A DNA stretch of 64,000 nt from Ilyonectria destructans (taxonomy: Eukaryota > Ascomycota > Sordariomycetes > Hypocreales > Nectriaceae). The notes under the pieces are model-generated. The model worked only from the letters and a program-made list of their open reading frames with translations. It was not told where the DNA came from and did not search any database. Every line of letters starts with the position of its first letter. Position 1 is the first letter of the stretch. The stretch spans positions 372,001 through 436,000 of the forward strand of contig JAHEWK010000015.1 in the NCBI GenBank assembly GCA_020740775.1, read 5' to 3'. This document shows positions 22,199-34,383 of this stretch, piece by piece. The translations under genes were made by a program, and so were the position numbers.

Positions 22199-25100
22199 TC
22201 AACGGAACCGACACCTAGTCTGCTCGTGTGTCTTCCGGTACCACTTGGTCGTGAGCACCTTAGTGCAGCTCTCGTTGCGACACACAAACCCCTTTCTTTC
22301 TATTTTCGCGCACCCCTCCCGCATGTGCTTGTTGCGGTTGCTGACGCTTGAAAACGTCTTGTGGCATGATAGGCACTTGATTCGGCGCTCTGTTGAGCGC
22401 GCTGTGTCTGGGGATGAAAAGTCGGTCGAGATGAAGGAGGAACCACTGGTGTCAAGTATCAGCCCAATGCTTACCGATTGTTTCGAGGGTTTTTATCCTT
22501 ACCTTGGACTACTCATCGATGCTGCCACAGTCAAACTTGCTGATGGTATCCCCGCAGGATTCAACGACCGAAGACGGGAGTTCCGTTGACTCGCTTTCTT
22601 CATCTCTTGGATGTAGGGGCTCGACCATTCCTCTCCCACCGAGCGCACGTCTATCCCAGAGTCATACAGTTTGTCCTCGGACTGGAAACTGAGAAACCCT
22701 TCTACAATAGCGCACGACCTGCCATAGCCAGGCGCGGCGCCGGGGAACGCCCTTGGCTTATGCTCCTCAGGGGGGTCTTGGATTGCTGTTGAAGCTTGCG
22801 TTAGCCATTGCCGACATCCCAGGAATGAATATGACTTACTAGACACTGCTGTCAAGATGATAGAAAACGCGACCGATGCGAATACCAAAACAACTATTGG
22901 GTGAACATCCTTCCACTCCACGGACGGTTCCATCGAGTCATTGGATTGCGTTGGCTTTGGGTCATCAGGTTCAAGCCCGAACGCATCGAGGTCAATAAAC
23001 TCCCCAAGATCCACATCATCTTCATAGAAAGAATCCGTGTCATGCGTCAACCTTCCGAGAACACTACCAATGCTCTGGAAACTGCCGTCGGGCAGGACAG
23101 GCGGTCTGTCTGCGCGCTGCCTCAGTATTGGTTTCCGCTCTCGGCTCTTGAGCTGTCGTTGGACTGTTCGGAGTCGACTGCCCGAAGACTTGGACTTGAG
23201 GTGCTTGATGTCCTCGAGAGAGATGAGATTTTGGATCAGTTCTTGGAAGCGGTAGAGTTTATCTGGGTCGTTTTCAGGCATATCCAAGGTTGGTACGGTG
23301 TCGATGTTCCAGACGGCACAGACAATCTCGTCAAACATGTTTTTCTCGGAGCCCTGCAAGAGGGTTCTCCATCGTCCGAGGTCGTTGGCGAACCTGAATC
23401 CTTGTTAGTACGAATAGTAAAAAGACTATTGAATGACTCGTACTCGAGTGCAAGATCGTCACTTGCGTATGGGAGATGACAGCCAAGGGCATCAGCAACA
23501 AGGAGGACTCGCAGGACCTCTACCAGACTTGACGGTGCCTTGTTCCTTGTGATTTCCCTGAAGCAGTTGATACCCGACTTCCATATTTCCTGGGCAGTGT
23601 TGAAGTATTTTGCCACTTCCACATAAGCCTTAGACATAGAGTGACTACAGCATACGCTCCTCAACCTCTTGCACCTTTCCTCTAGCCTTTGCATGAAGTT
23701 ACGCCCAAGCTGTTGCCGGGTTTTGTGACTGCTAGTGTGTCTAATCGAGGTGAAAGGAGTTTGGCTGAACTCAGCAAACATTTCGGTGAGACCGCTCGTC
23801 TGAGAATAATCCCCGACAGGGCCTGGTTCTATCAGGACGGGCGGAGCAGAGAAGTCATGGCTGGCGATGGCCGGCGCAGGCTGAGCCATGGCGCGTTGAG
23901 TGGACGTGGATGTAAAGCTTCCGGGCTGGAAGGAAACAGTGCCGTCAAGGCCAAACAGCGCATTGGTGATGCCTGAAATACTTCTTGCTAGTCCAGGAGG
24001 ACTCTGACCCGTGGGGGCGATTGGGTAGTGTAGACTCTGCGGCGATACTGAAAACTGGAACTGGGAAGAGGTTGCCTGAGGAAAGATGTCATGGACGAAA
24101 CTGGCTGGGGTAGACTGCTCATGATGCTCCATTAATGCCTGGAGAACGTCCATCGACCCGGTTTGTTGTGCCAATGCAGTGGCCTGGGGCAGACCTGCAT
24201 AGTAAATTGGCCCCGACTGCAGTAGCAGACGTGCAATGTCCGGCTGGTGCCAGTACGCGGCGGCAAAGAGCGGCGTGAAGATGCGATCCTTGCCTGCGTG
24301 AGGATCGTCGAAGACGTACCCTTCAAATGTTGCGTGGTCGCCAATGAAGTGCTGCACAGCTTCGATCTGGCCGAGGCTGATGGCGACGTACAGAGGGTCG
24401 AAGGTGACGTCCGAGTATTGGGGATCGGGAATCTCGACCGAGGTCCGTTTTGTGCGATCAACGAGGTCTAGCATGTACTGGTAGACGTCCATATGACCAT
24501 TCTGGAGAACTTCGAGAACTAGGGAGGGATTGTATTCAAGCTCAATCTCTCCGGATCGCACGATAGGCTCGCAGAGGCTTCGAAGTCCACCATAGTCACC
24601 CAACCGCGCGAGGTCTGCGTACCTGAGGTTCATTGCCTCCAGATACTGCTCACTGATATTATTGGGGATGAGGCCAAGCGAAAAACAGTCTTCAATCTCA
24701 TTCAATCCGGTGCCAACGTTCTGCGCATGGATGTCCTGGAGGTGGGCCACGCAGAGGATCTGTCGCTGGCGGAGCAGGTCCATGTTCATGCCATCGTACA
24801 ATGCACGCTCTAGCAGCAGGTCTTCCACGAGGAGCTGCATTTCGGACGTCACGTCATCATAGGGGTATCGCTCACGGAGGTCATTGAGATGGATTTTCAA
24901 GGCTTCATAGTTCTTGAGGACGGTGTTGAAGGGCAGCTCCAGGGACGCGGATGACGCCGTGGGCTGGCGGATGGCATGGGACACGGCTTGTTTGAGGCCC
25001 AGGCTTGTAATCTCGACGGTGATGCTCCGCGAGAACCTATCCTTCTCGACGATGAAGGCGAGAGTAGGCAGCGAGCATCGCGCACCGATCTCGACGTACT

Positions 25101-25302
25101 TGCCGGAACCAGACGAGAGGGCACGGTAGACGTGCCCGCTGGAATCAATTAGTTTGGCCGGTGGCAGAGACGCAGCGGCTCACCTCTCGAACAACTCAAT
25201 GTATCCGAAATACGGGCCCTCGTCTGCTGGAAAGACGGATTTCTCGAGAGTCGCGGCCTGGAGGCGACTTCTCTTGACCGGGATATCAATGGGCTGGGCC
25301 AT
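22199..25302 (-). CDS. Ankyrin-like protein with a membrane segment and C-terminal zinc fingers
   Basis: There are five exons: 25302-25184, 25138-23444, 23393-22840, 22794-22503 and 22445-22199. The introns are 45, 50, 45 and 57 bp with canonical ends, and the 23394-23443 intron has a perfect TACTAAC branch site. The product is 968 aa. Order of parts: an N-terminal globular region (GPYFGYIELFERSGHVYRAL); a helical region; ankyrin-like repeats around 280-380 (DPLYVAISLGQIEAVQHFIG, TPLFAAAYWHQPDIARLLLQ); a low-complexity linker; and a conserved helical block near 560-640. A single hydrophobic segment (VHPIVVLVFASVAFSIILTA) follows at about 768-788. Near 910-965 there is a zinc-binding pair: CLSCHKTF..H..C and CRNESC..H....C. 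Neither finger is a canonical C2H2. A membrane-tethered DNA- or protein-binding factor is one reading, and that is inference. The last exon is visible only if the 22446-22502 intron is removed. Without splicing the frame ends at 22499. Confidence 0.75.
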
Positions 25303-26032
25303 GATGATATGAGGCGGTGCAATGCCGCGCCCCAACGTCAGCGCGCGACAGATGCCAGGTTACCCTTCCCTTGAGCAACAGCCGCAAGAGCGTGCTGCCA
25401 GAAGAATAAGGAATCAAACTTCCCAGACGGGAGATAATTTTGGAAGAGAAGAATCATCCGCGATGGCTTATTGATGGCGAGCAGTGATGAACCCAGTGGC
25501 AGTGGTCGTGGTCAGCAATAGGCCGCGAGGTATCTCAGCCAACCAGGGTTGCAGCGGGGAGGGGCCGAGAATTAGGAATCGCCGGTTGTCATGCGCGCAC
25601 CTCCACAGTTCAACCTGGCGCAGTACGCAGTAAACCCGGCCGTCTTGCGCCTTTCGCTGTGCGCCTTGCGGGCTTTGCGTGCCTCGCCGTGGGGAAGCCG
25701 GCGGAGCGACGAATCAAAAGGTCGAATCGCGCCTTGGATTGCGGGATGCGAACCAGATGCATCCGCTCCGTGTCGCACTCCTGTCGCATTCCTGTCGCAT
25801 TTTTGGCGGTTGTTGCGACTGTCGTCAGTTCTGCATCGGGTCGAATGGCACTTAAACGTGGTGCAATTGCCACAATGGCCGCAATGACGCAGCGGTCGTC
25901 ATCAGGCGGTTTATTGGAGTTGGCAACGAGGAGCAGATCGATGCCTCGAGCTTATCCATGACGACGATGTCAAACGAACATTACTAGTTATCATCAATCA
26001 TAAGCATCTCCCATAGTCATCATCATCGCTGC
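25303..26032. other. Intergenic region between the ankyrin/zinc-finger gene and the F-box gene
   Basis: This 730-bp stretch holds the promoter of the ankyrin-type gene and the 3' flank of the F-box gene. I see nothing else in it. Confidence 0.5.
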
Positions 26033-26521
26033 TCATGCCATCCTCCAATTAAACTCCCAGAATTCCCACAGTCCGACAACGCAGGATGGACAATCAACCT
26101 TCTCAACCCCATTTGCGAAATCCTCAACCATGCTATCCCACTTCTTGCCCTCTCTCATTTCCCACTCGTCACTGTTTGCCTCTGCTCGTACTGCCCAGTA
26201 ACTTTTTCTCGTAGGCAGATACCTCAGACAACCATCACAAAGTCCCCATGCCGGGTTGGGTACCCCTGCGGAATTTCTTGGCTGGAATCTCTTGAGCAAG
26301 ACCTGGATCTTGTTACACTCGCAGAGTGGTGCATCTGCCTGGTCCAGCGGCACCTCGGGATTCCAGGCAGGCAGATGGAGCTTGCGATTCGGCACTTGCA
26401 GGTTGCACAACTGCGCGATGCCGAGAAGGGCCTTGCAGGACACAGCCAGGCAGATGCTGTCGGCGATAGTTTCGGTGTGTTGGAAAATATTGATGAGAAT
26501 CTCAGGTGGTAGCCTGAACAT
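26033..26521 (-). CDS. Small F-box protein
   Basis: This is a single exon of 162 aa. It opens at ATG 26521 with MFRLPPEILINIFQHTETIA followed by CLAVSCKALL, a textbook F-box (LPxEIL..IF......L..LA..CK.L) at residues 3-40. F-box proteins bind Skp1 and bring substrates to SCF ubiquitin ligases. The rest has cysteine pairs (CECNK, CDGCLRY, DCPSC) and tryptophan-rich patches typical of short fungal F-box proteins with no leucine-rich or WD repeats. Its substrate is unknown. It is transcribed away from PRI2 and shares a 511-bp promoter region with it. Confidence 0.8.
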   Translation of the reverse strand: MFRLPPEILINIFQHTETIADSICLAVSCKALLGIAQLCNLQVPNRKLHLPAWNPEVPLDQADAPLCECNKIQVLLKRFQPRNSAGVPNPAWGLCDGCLRYLPTRKSYWAVRAEANSDEWEMREGKKWDSMVEDFANGVEKVDCPSCVVGLWEFWEFNWRMA

Positions 26522-27032
26522 ATTAGAAGAGTTGAGAGGACTCTCCGATATGAACTATGTGTTATTGTGAGCATCGGTATGGGCTGAGAGGGGATCATGC
26601 CTACTTCTGGGGCGATCTTGAAAGGAACAACCAGGAGAGGAGGGCTGGGCAGCGCGCATCGTGCAGCGTCGGTCAACCTGCATGGCGCCCGTTCACGGTG
26701 TTGATAAATCTTGAATAATCGAGCTTGATTATCCAGAGAAAGAGAATCCATTGGGAGACCCGAGGTTGTTGATGCGACCTGACAACCTACAATGACCAGT
26801 TCAGCGGAGGACGCCGAAGGAGTGAACTGTCACCCAATTTGACAGCCATCAATTTGGCAGGCTGTGATTGGCCGGCCCGCACCCTTAATTGGCGCCCCAC
26901 ACTGCGCTGAGCTTGCGCGTGCTCCCACGCCAACGCGTAAAGTCGCGTCTCCCACTTAACGCCCTCCCACCAAAATCATCCGTCGCCATCAACACGTACC
27001 CCATCACCACATTCGCCCAGCACAACGGCAAG
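26522..27032. promoter_or_regulatory. Divergent promoter between F-box gene and PRI2
   Basis: This is 511 bp between two start codons. Two ATTGG sequences (inverted CCAAT) lie near 26869 and 26888. An MluI box and other CGCG-containing hexamers lie close to the PRI2 start. The TATA status is unclear. Confidence 0.5.
26933..26938 (+). promoter_or_regulatory. Candidate MCB element (ACGCGT) upstream of PRI2
   Basis: A perfect ACGCGT lies 95 bp before the PRI2 start codon, with the related sequences GCGCGT and GTCGCGTC within 25 bp on either side. In yeasts MBF (Mbp1/Swi6 or Res/Cdc10) binds ACGCGT to drive S-phase genes, including primase subunits. Use here is inference, and the hexamer also occurs elsewhere in the window by chance. 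Confidence 0.4.
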
Positions 27033-28732
27033 ATGCTGCGACAAGACTTCAATCGGATCGACCCCAAGAGGCGAAATGTCCTCGACCACCGCAAGAAGCA
27101 GTTTGCCACTCCCCAGTACAAGGACCTCGACTACCCCCATCGCCTCAACTTCTACGCCGATGCCCCCACTGCAGACATCACGCTCGAGCAGTTCGAGCAG
27201 TGGGCAATCGACCGACTACGAGGTATGTCGCCGTATGCACCTGGTATAGTCGCGCCATTCTGACACCCGATAGTGCTCGCTGAGCTGGAAGCATGCTCGT
27301 TCCGCAACAAAACCCCCGCCGAGACGAAGGCACACATGATGCCCATTCTCGACAAGTTCCTCCCCCTTGAGACCAACAGCTCGGGATCCACCAAGATGTT
27401 CGCCCAGCGCCAAAAAGACCACTACAGCCACTTTATTCTCCGGTTAGCCTTTGCGTCCACGGAGGATCTCCGACGACGATTTTCACGCGTGGAAACCACC
27501 CTCTTCCGCATGAGGTTCAATAATGATGACCTTGCGGAACGGTCTGCGTTCGTGGGTGGCCTCGACCTGGACTGGTGGGAGTCTGTGACGGAAGACGAGA
27601 AGCACGAGTATGCCGCGGAGTTGGCTGCCATGACCATTGGGCGGAAAGCCGGCGCCGAGGACGAGACCTGGTTCAAGGTGGACTGGGACCGAGTCCCTGA
27701 ATTGATTGAAGGTCGAAGGGTCTTTGTGAGGGCTGGCAAGGCGTTTGTGCCTGGCCGAGAACAGTCCAGCATGGTCGTCGCGGAGTTTACCTCGCGATTA
27801 GACCGACAACTCGAGGTACGGACCCTGATTAGAACACCCCTGCGCTTGAGATACTGACTGCTGTGCAGCTGACAGCCCGCGCTCTCCCCCGACTTGACGA
27901 AGACGACCGCCTTACGCCCATCCTCAACCACCTCTCCAAGAATTTCATCACACCCGACTCCTCCTACATGTCCAGCACCTCGGCACCTCCCGGCGCACAA
28001 ATCACCGCCGCCAATGTTGACGGCCTCTCCCAGCACTTCCCCGCGTGCATGTCCCACCTGCACCGCTCACTCCGTCGTGATGCCCACCTCAAGCATTTCG
28101 GCCGTTTGCAGTACTCACTCTTCCTCAAGGGCATCGGCCTCAACCTGGAGGAGTGCCTCATGTTCTGGCGAAGCAGCTTCAGCAAAGTCACTGACGACAC
28201 GTTCAACAAGGAGTACCGGTACAACATCCGCCACGTTTACGGCGATGTGGGCGGCGACTCGAACCGGAGAGGTGGTGGCTATAGTCCCTTCAGCTGTCAA
28301 AAGATTCTTACGGAGCACCCGCCGGGTCCTGGAGAGGCACACGGATGCCCGTATCGCCACTTTAACCTGGAGAATCTCAATGCACTGGTTCAGAGCATGG
28401 GTGTTAATGACCGATCAGTGATGCAGGGCATCAAGGAGGACAAGGACAAACAAAAGTTTCACATGGCATGCAACCGGTAAGTGCCTAATTATCCCGACCC
28501 AGACGTCGTTTGTCCATGTTAAGATGGACGTTGCAAATCTATATGACTACACGTGCTAACCAGTAACAGTGTCTTTGAACATCTTCACAAGGCCGAGATC
28601 CGCAAGGCCAAGGACGAGGGCGTCATGTCCCAGTCGCAACTTGAAACCATTGTGCACCCCAACGAGTACTTCAAGCGCAGCTATTTGCTTAAGAACCTCG
28701 GGAAAGAGACGGACGTGAAGATGGAGGGTTAA
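27033..28732 (+). CDS. PRI2: DNA primase large subunit
   Basis: There are four exons: 27033-27222, 27274-27815, 27869-28476 and 28570-28732. The introns are 51, 53 and 93 bp with GTATGT, GTACGG and GTAAGT donors. The product is 500 aa, the usual length for fungal Pri2. With the catalytic small subunit and DNA polymerase alpha it makes the RNA-DNA primers for nuclear replication. The N-terminus MLRQDFNR and the ITLEQFEQWAIDRLR motif match the family. The four 4Fe-4S cysteines are visible at about C304, C387, C404 and C445. Their spacing (83, 17 and 41 residues) closely follows that of yeast and human Pri2. ATG 27033 is the first ATG of the open frame, because the open frame upstream has no ATG. 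The product is nuclear. Confidence 0.97.
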
Positions 28733-31700
28733 GGGATGGGTCGTGTTTGATGTCATGGGAAACGATATCTTGGATGTATGCAGCCTTGCTAACCGGGCTT
28801 TTGTAATGCCGGAGGGTGGGAGTTAATAGGGGAGTATGGCGTTGGACAAGGACAAGGACACACGACTGGACTAATCCGTCTTGGAATTGTACAAGGACAT
28901 GTTTAAAGAGATGTCTATTTCGATGTTCATTACCGTGGGCCACCGTTGCCAAGACGGTGATGTCGGTCTCATTACTGTGTCAAACTAGGAAATGGCGGCA
29001 GCACGATGCATCTATCGGGTTGAAGATTGCCAAATGCAGCCTCGATCCTATATTTGGCAGATGGACGCCCTGACTTACGCCATCTCAAACACGCATTTGT
29101 CGACTTGCAGCATGTCGCACACACCTCAACTACGCAATCTCAGCCTCATCACCACCTTCACCTTTCAAACTCACCAATCCCCCTCACCCCCCACGACAGG
29201 TCCACACGCCCCCGCCAGACCGCCGCCCGCCCGCGTCCTGGGTCGTCACGGCGAGTCGTCTATCCGCTGCACTCGCTTGACTCAGGGGTGGACACCCACT
29301 GGACACTTTACTGTGTCCGTCGCTGGGCCGGTCTGCGACACGGACGGGGGGGTATGCACGATGAGGTCAGCGGTTTTGCAACGGCGGGATGACGACACAA
29401 CGGGTGGGATGGCGGTCGGGGGGTTGGACGGCAGGGGACGACGGATGCAGGACGGACGGGGAATAGAACGGATGGAAGAATTCGATGCGTTGTTGAGGGT
29501 ATTCGCAGTGGCAGGGGGAGGTTGAAATTAGCGCACGCAGCATTGGACGAGGCCTGGGGGCCACGGTTTCGGGAGTGAGGGCCGACAAGAAAAGCCGTTG
29601 AAGTGATGTGCACTGGTGGAGAGGAAATTAATTAATCAATGGGAAGCAGTGGTAATTGTTTCGTCGGCAAGTTGAACCTCGCAGGCCTCGCAGTCGATCT
29701 TCGTGATGATCTCCCGGGAATCTCCACCGCTACAAACTCCCCTCACCCACGGAGGACCATCACCCACGGATGACCATCACTCAACGGTCGATTCACCTGC
29801 CATCCGTATCCCAGGCGAAGTTTATGGCCTTAACCGCAATCCCGTATCACCGTCTATCACGGTTCGTTCCAGGGGGTTGGTTTGCAATCGTCGATTGTCT
29901 TGACAGGCGCCGAGTCTTGGACGTCATAGCTTCGCTAGCCCCATACCCCAGTCGCCCGCCCACCCGTCCTGGCTCCCGCACGCCCCCCGTTCAATGACAT
30001 CGACGTGCGTGCAAGTTACTCCAGCCTGAAGCAAGAAAAAACAGGGTGCTTCTCGTCCGTGTCGCAGGCGTTCGGTAGGAAGAAGCGGTCATGCATCTTG
30101 TGGGGGGAGGCCCTAATAGCGACCACAGCGGCCAAGGGAAACCTGCGCGAAAGGCTATCCGGACCCCGGGCCGAAGGGCGACCGGATTGGCCCGTGATGT
30201 TCCATTTGCGCAAAACACGGCAGCCGGACTGCTCTGGCACGAGAGTTTCCTGCCATGACGGGACCGCGTGAGTCGTGTTGTCGCGGAGAGGAGCATGGAC
30301 AATGGCGGGTGCCGAGTCCTGATGTCGGTCTGGGTCGAGACCGGTGAGGGCGCTCGGTGGGCTGCGTCTGTGGAGAGCTGGCAGTGAAGCAGTGCGCCAG
30401 GCAAGACACGCCCGTCACCAATGCTTCGTGGCATTCAATAAGACATGCATGGCATATATGCCGGGACACTGACGATCCGTGCTGTCTGTCTCATTGCAAA
30501 CACCAATGCCGAGGCCCCGATCTCTGAGGGCCCGGCCCGCCGATGAGATGAGCTCGCTGGACACGGCCGGCCTGGACGAGGCAACTCAGACAGTGGCTTG
30601 CTTTCCCATGGCCAGGCCAGCCGCATTCTCAGAAATCCCATGGTCTGACATGCGAGGATTCGGTGCTAACACGACGTCTCCCCGACAAAGAGCCCGAGGC
30701 CGCCTTTCCGCTCGGCTTGGCGGTTGCGCCTCTTTCGTGCCCTCGCCTTATTGTGTGCTTTTGTTTTGTGCCTCGAGTCAAGGCGAGCGTGAGGGCTGAT
30801 TCGTATCTGCACCCTCAGGCCCCCCGCAACCCTGTTCCCAATCCCATCCCATCTGTCCCAAGGCCAAGGCCAAGACCCCGGCTGCTGCTATTACTGTACT
30901 GCCCTGTTCTGCCCTGTTCTCCACCCCTGGCCCGTCTATTTTCAGTCCGATTGAAACAAATGAAGCGAAACACCAGACACACACTCACACGTAGATGGCG
31001 CTCCCGGGGCCTTGCGAAACATGACAGCACGACACGACACGACACGACACGACACGACACGACACGACACGACAAAACGCCGCACATGAGACCGACGGCT
31101 CAACGCTCCCTCCCGCACTCGGACTAACCCGGGCCTGGACCAGAGAAAGCAAACATCATATCATCATGGCAAATCGCCACAGACACAACCGAAAAAGTAA
31201 ATAAAAGACGGCTTGAAACACTGACAGAATCGGTGTCGCAAACGAAGTCAAGGCAACCCCTGAACTGTCCGAGCCCGATTGTGCTTCGTACTTCGTACTC
31301 CCGTATCCGTGGCTGCTAAACTTAACCTCCCGACCACTGCTACGTAACATCGTCATTCGTCCTTGCTGGCTCCGCGCCGGGCCCTCAGCCACCGCCCAAT
31401 TGAGCCCGCAAGGGGGGTGTGGCCGAATGGGGGCCCGGAGCCGAAAGGTCGGGCTTCCAAGGGTCTTTGCTCCTTTTGGTCCGGGTTTCGATCGGCTCTA
31501 ACGCCTTCGCACGTAGCCCGTACCTTATTAGTAAGGCGCCCGACTACTGCGTAGAGACCACGGGTTGTGCAATTTGGCCAGTACGAACAATTGCGGCGCG
31601 GATATAGTCCTATCCGTGGGCGGACTTTATGAGGCGTGGGCCCTTCGGAACTACTGGCGGCAGTCTAGGCGACCGACCTAGCATGCCCCTCCCTCCTCCG

Positions 31701-34107
31701 TTCGTTGCACATTCAAGTGCTTTGTTTTTCAGGCGTCGATGAGGCGGGAAAGTCGGTCGCAGGAAAAGAAAAGAGGTAAAACCTGACCATTTAGGATTCG
31801 ACGGCGTGTTGGAGTGGCGGCAACACCATGAGACATGCACGCGAGCATTCCAGTCAGAGTCGAAGATGCCACGGCCGATTCGTCGCAGCCGTGTGAAGTG
31901 ACAGCCCAGATCCGGGATCAACAACTCAGACTTTCTTTCTTGAGCTAGATCGATTAGCCAGCCAATCCCGCGTTGGACGTTGCTGCGGGTCGAGCTTTCG
32001 CGAGCTGGGGGGAGGGCTTGAGGGATGGGAATTGGTGGGAAACCAAGACCCATTTCTGTCTCATCGGCTATCCTGACTAAGACCAGCAGCAATTGTCGCG
32101 ATGCCGTCACCTGCACGCTGGGGTTGGCTAGAGCAGCAATAGGACGCAGGGTGCAGCGTGCCGTTGCATCGTGCAGATGGCGCCGGCACAGATGACCATG
32201 GCACATGCCTGCCGCCTGACGCGGGACATGTCTACCCGTAATTATTGCGCGCAAAAAAGTGACAGGAGACAGTGAGCGGTTGGACAATGGCTGAGAGAGA
32301 ATCAATGGGATTTCGGTCTTCTACATTGTCTACATGGTGTAAGTAACTCCCGCCGCGCAGCTTGGTCATACAATGATGCCATCCCCAGTTGAGCTTGGTC
32401 CATGCGCCAAAAATGCTAAAATTCCATGCCAAATGCCCAATAGCCCATGTCCACAATGCGAAACCCAGACCCAGTCGAGACCTTGAAAAGAACCCCATCC
32501 GTTTGAAGACGAGACTCCACCGGATTTGTCTTGACCAGCACAAAAAGGAAAGAAAGAGAAAAAAAAATTCCCTTTAGGTGGAGCATCATTGGAAAAAGCA
32601 GGGGTCATCGTGAAGAAAAGAAAAGAAAACCAAGCAAGCCAAGCCAGGGCCTCAAGCCCGATGACCAAATTGATGATAATGTCCGAGAGAATGGGAAAGC
32701 CAGCAAACTAGATGCCCTCCATCCGGATGCGGAATGTCATCCTCCCTCGAGAGCAAATTCCGCGCCGGCGTGTCCTCGCGTAGCATAGCATCCCAGCGTC
32801 TCTTTCTCCCCCGCCCAATTCGTACGTAGTAGAAGTCCGCGGATGGGAGAGGGGGGCGCGTCTGGACCCCAATCCCCGACGTCAGCGGCTGCATGCACCT
32901 TGTTTCTCTTCGAGGAGGTGGTCGTGCAGTGAAAGCAGGTTGCATATTGCGCGCCATGGCCGTCCAATCCGCGCACCGGCGATGCAAAGAAAAAACCGCC
33001 GAATCCCTGACCTTGACGCACAACCCAACGGTGGGGTTGCGGCTAGGGCGCTGCGGCGGTTCGTCGCGGGTGCGGCGTCGTGAATTCATGATGATGATCT
33101 GATCAGGCCGAGGTTACTAGGCACATGAAGCTTTGTTGACTGGAGCTTTGGCGTTTGAGCACATGGAATGTCAAGTTGGGACCCACAGAAGGCGACGGAA
33201 TGGAACAGGAACGGAGTAAGAGTCAAAGTAAAAGGTGATTTAGATTCAAATACTGCCGAGACAACCAATGGGCGTCGGCGGAGCAAGGTCCGTCTCAGGC
33301 TGCACAGCACAGACCGGTGGCTGTGAGGCATCCAACGGGGATAGTCAGGGCGCATCCATATGGGATGGCCGACTGCGAGAAACGTAAGGTAACATGAAGG
33401 TGTATGATGATATTGTATGGGGTGATGAGAGAAATAATAAAAAAAATTGTACATGAGGGTAAGTGGATTTGTGGGCGATGGGGTCAAGCCTCGATCCGGT
33501 AATCCGTTCGAAGAATTCCCATGCTGGAACTTCTGGGGCTGTGGTGTGGTGTTGCAGAGGCAGTGATGTCCCGCCTGCGGGTGGCAGCCTGGCAAGAGGC
33601 TTGACTGCTGATCCGGAAGCTGACGAAGCCCTGATCCCGGACATGCCGCACCCAATCAACCCGGTGCCTGGCAATCGGCCCAGGCAACGCGTCGTTGCGG
33701 CGCAAGAGGTCGGCTCCAAGTATTTGGGAAAATATTCGGATTCGGTGCCGGTGGTTTGGGGTGGCCGTGAAGTGCTGGCGAGATGCTGGCGAGATGCTGG
33801 CTGGCCGGGGGGTATCCTCAAGGATTGAGTGAGTGCTCTGCTCAGGTCAAGAGACTTGAGAGCAAGAGCAAATCCTCTTTGATTCATCCGTTCATTGAAC
33901 AGGACGGGGGGTTGTGCGCTCCATGTTGCGCAGGCGTCCGATGCGCCGGTGGGGTTTGTTGGTGATGAATGGGAGATGTTGATAGTGTCCAGTCTGTCGA
34001 GTCAAAGATGTTGCAGGTGCTCCAAGTAAGATAAGTTGTGCAAGTGACATGCGAAAGCCCGTAGGCCCGTCGACTCGATGGAAGTGGCCACCGCGACGAC
34101 GGCTCAT
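28733..34107. other. Long intergenic region, 5.4 kb
   Basis: I see no recognisable gene. GC-rich overlapping frames on both strands (for example minus 31610-32305) lack start context and motifs. The region contains a pentanucleotide microsatellite at about 31029. The right end is the 3' flank of the 91-aa CxxC gene. Confidence 0.45.
31029..31074. repeat. (GACAC)n microsatellite
   Basis: About nine perfect copies of the pentamer CGACA/GACAC can be read directly. Confidence 0.9.
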
Positions 34108-34383
34108 TTACTTGTACCCGACCATCTTGGCACAGCGTTCGCAGTAGTAGAGGTTGTGGGCGATGCGGACCATGCCCATGGCGGTGATGTCGTCGGTGGA
34201 GGTGGCCTCGACGGAGCGGGCACATCGCATGCAGCGAAGCACCTCGACCGAGGCGATGGGGAGTTGTACGGAGTCCATGCTGTATCTGTAGCCGGTGGCA
34301 GAGGCAGAGTCGGTAGAGAAGTCTGAGTCGGAGGCGGAAGATGAAGACGAAGTGTCGTATTGCGGGCGGCTGGAAGAGGGCAT
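34108..34383 (-). CDS. Small conserved-looking protein with two CxxC pairs
   Basis: This is a single exon of 91 aa from ATG 34383. The first 35 residues are Ser/Asp-rich and probably disordered. The second half is compact and carries two cysteine pairs, LRCMRCARSVE and YYCERCAKMVGY, separated by about 27 residues (CxxC...CxxC). This is the pattern of a small zinc ribbon. Metal binding is inferred from the spacing. The frame is open upstream to 34521 without an ATG, so 34383 is the best start. I believe similar short proteins occur in related fungi, but no function is known to me. Confidence 0.65.
   Translation of the reverse strand: MPSSSRPQYDTSSSSSASDSDFSTDSASATGYRYSMDSVQLPIASVEVLRCMRCARSVEATSTDDITAMGMVRIAHNLYYCERCAKMVGYK

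Noticed and set aside
31410..31515. tRNA-like sequence with an A-box-like TGGCCGAATGG and a B-box-like GGTCCGGGTTTCGAT
   Set aside because: No acceptor stem or anticodon arm can be formed. The B box is degenerate.
31610..32305. 231-codon open frame on the minus strand
   Set aside because: Low plausibility: no domain, no splice context, and other strands are open over the same bases.
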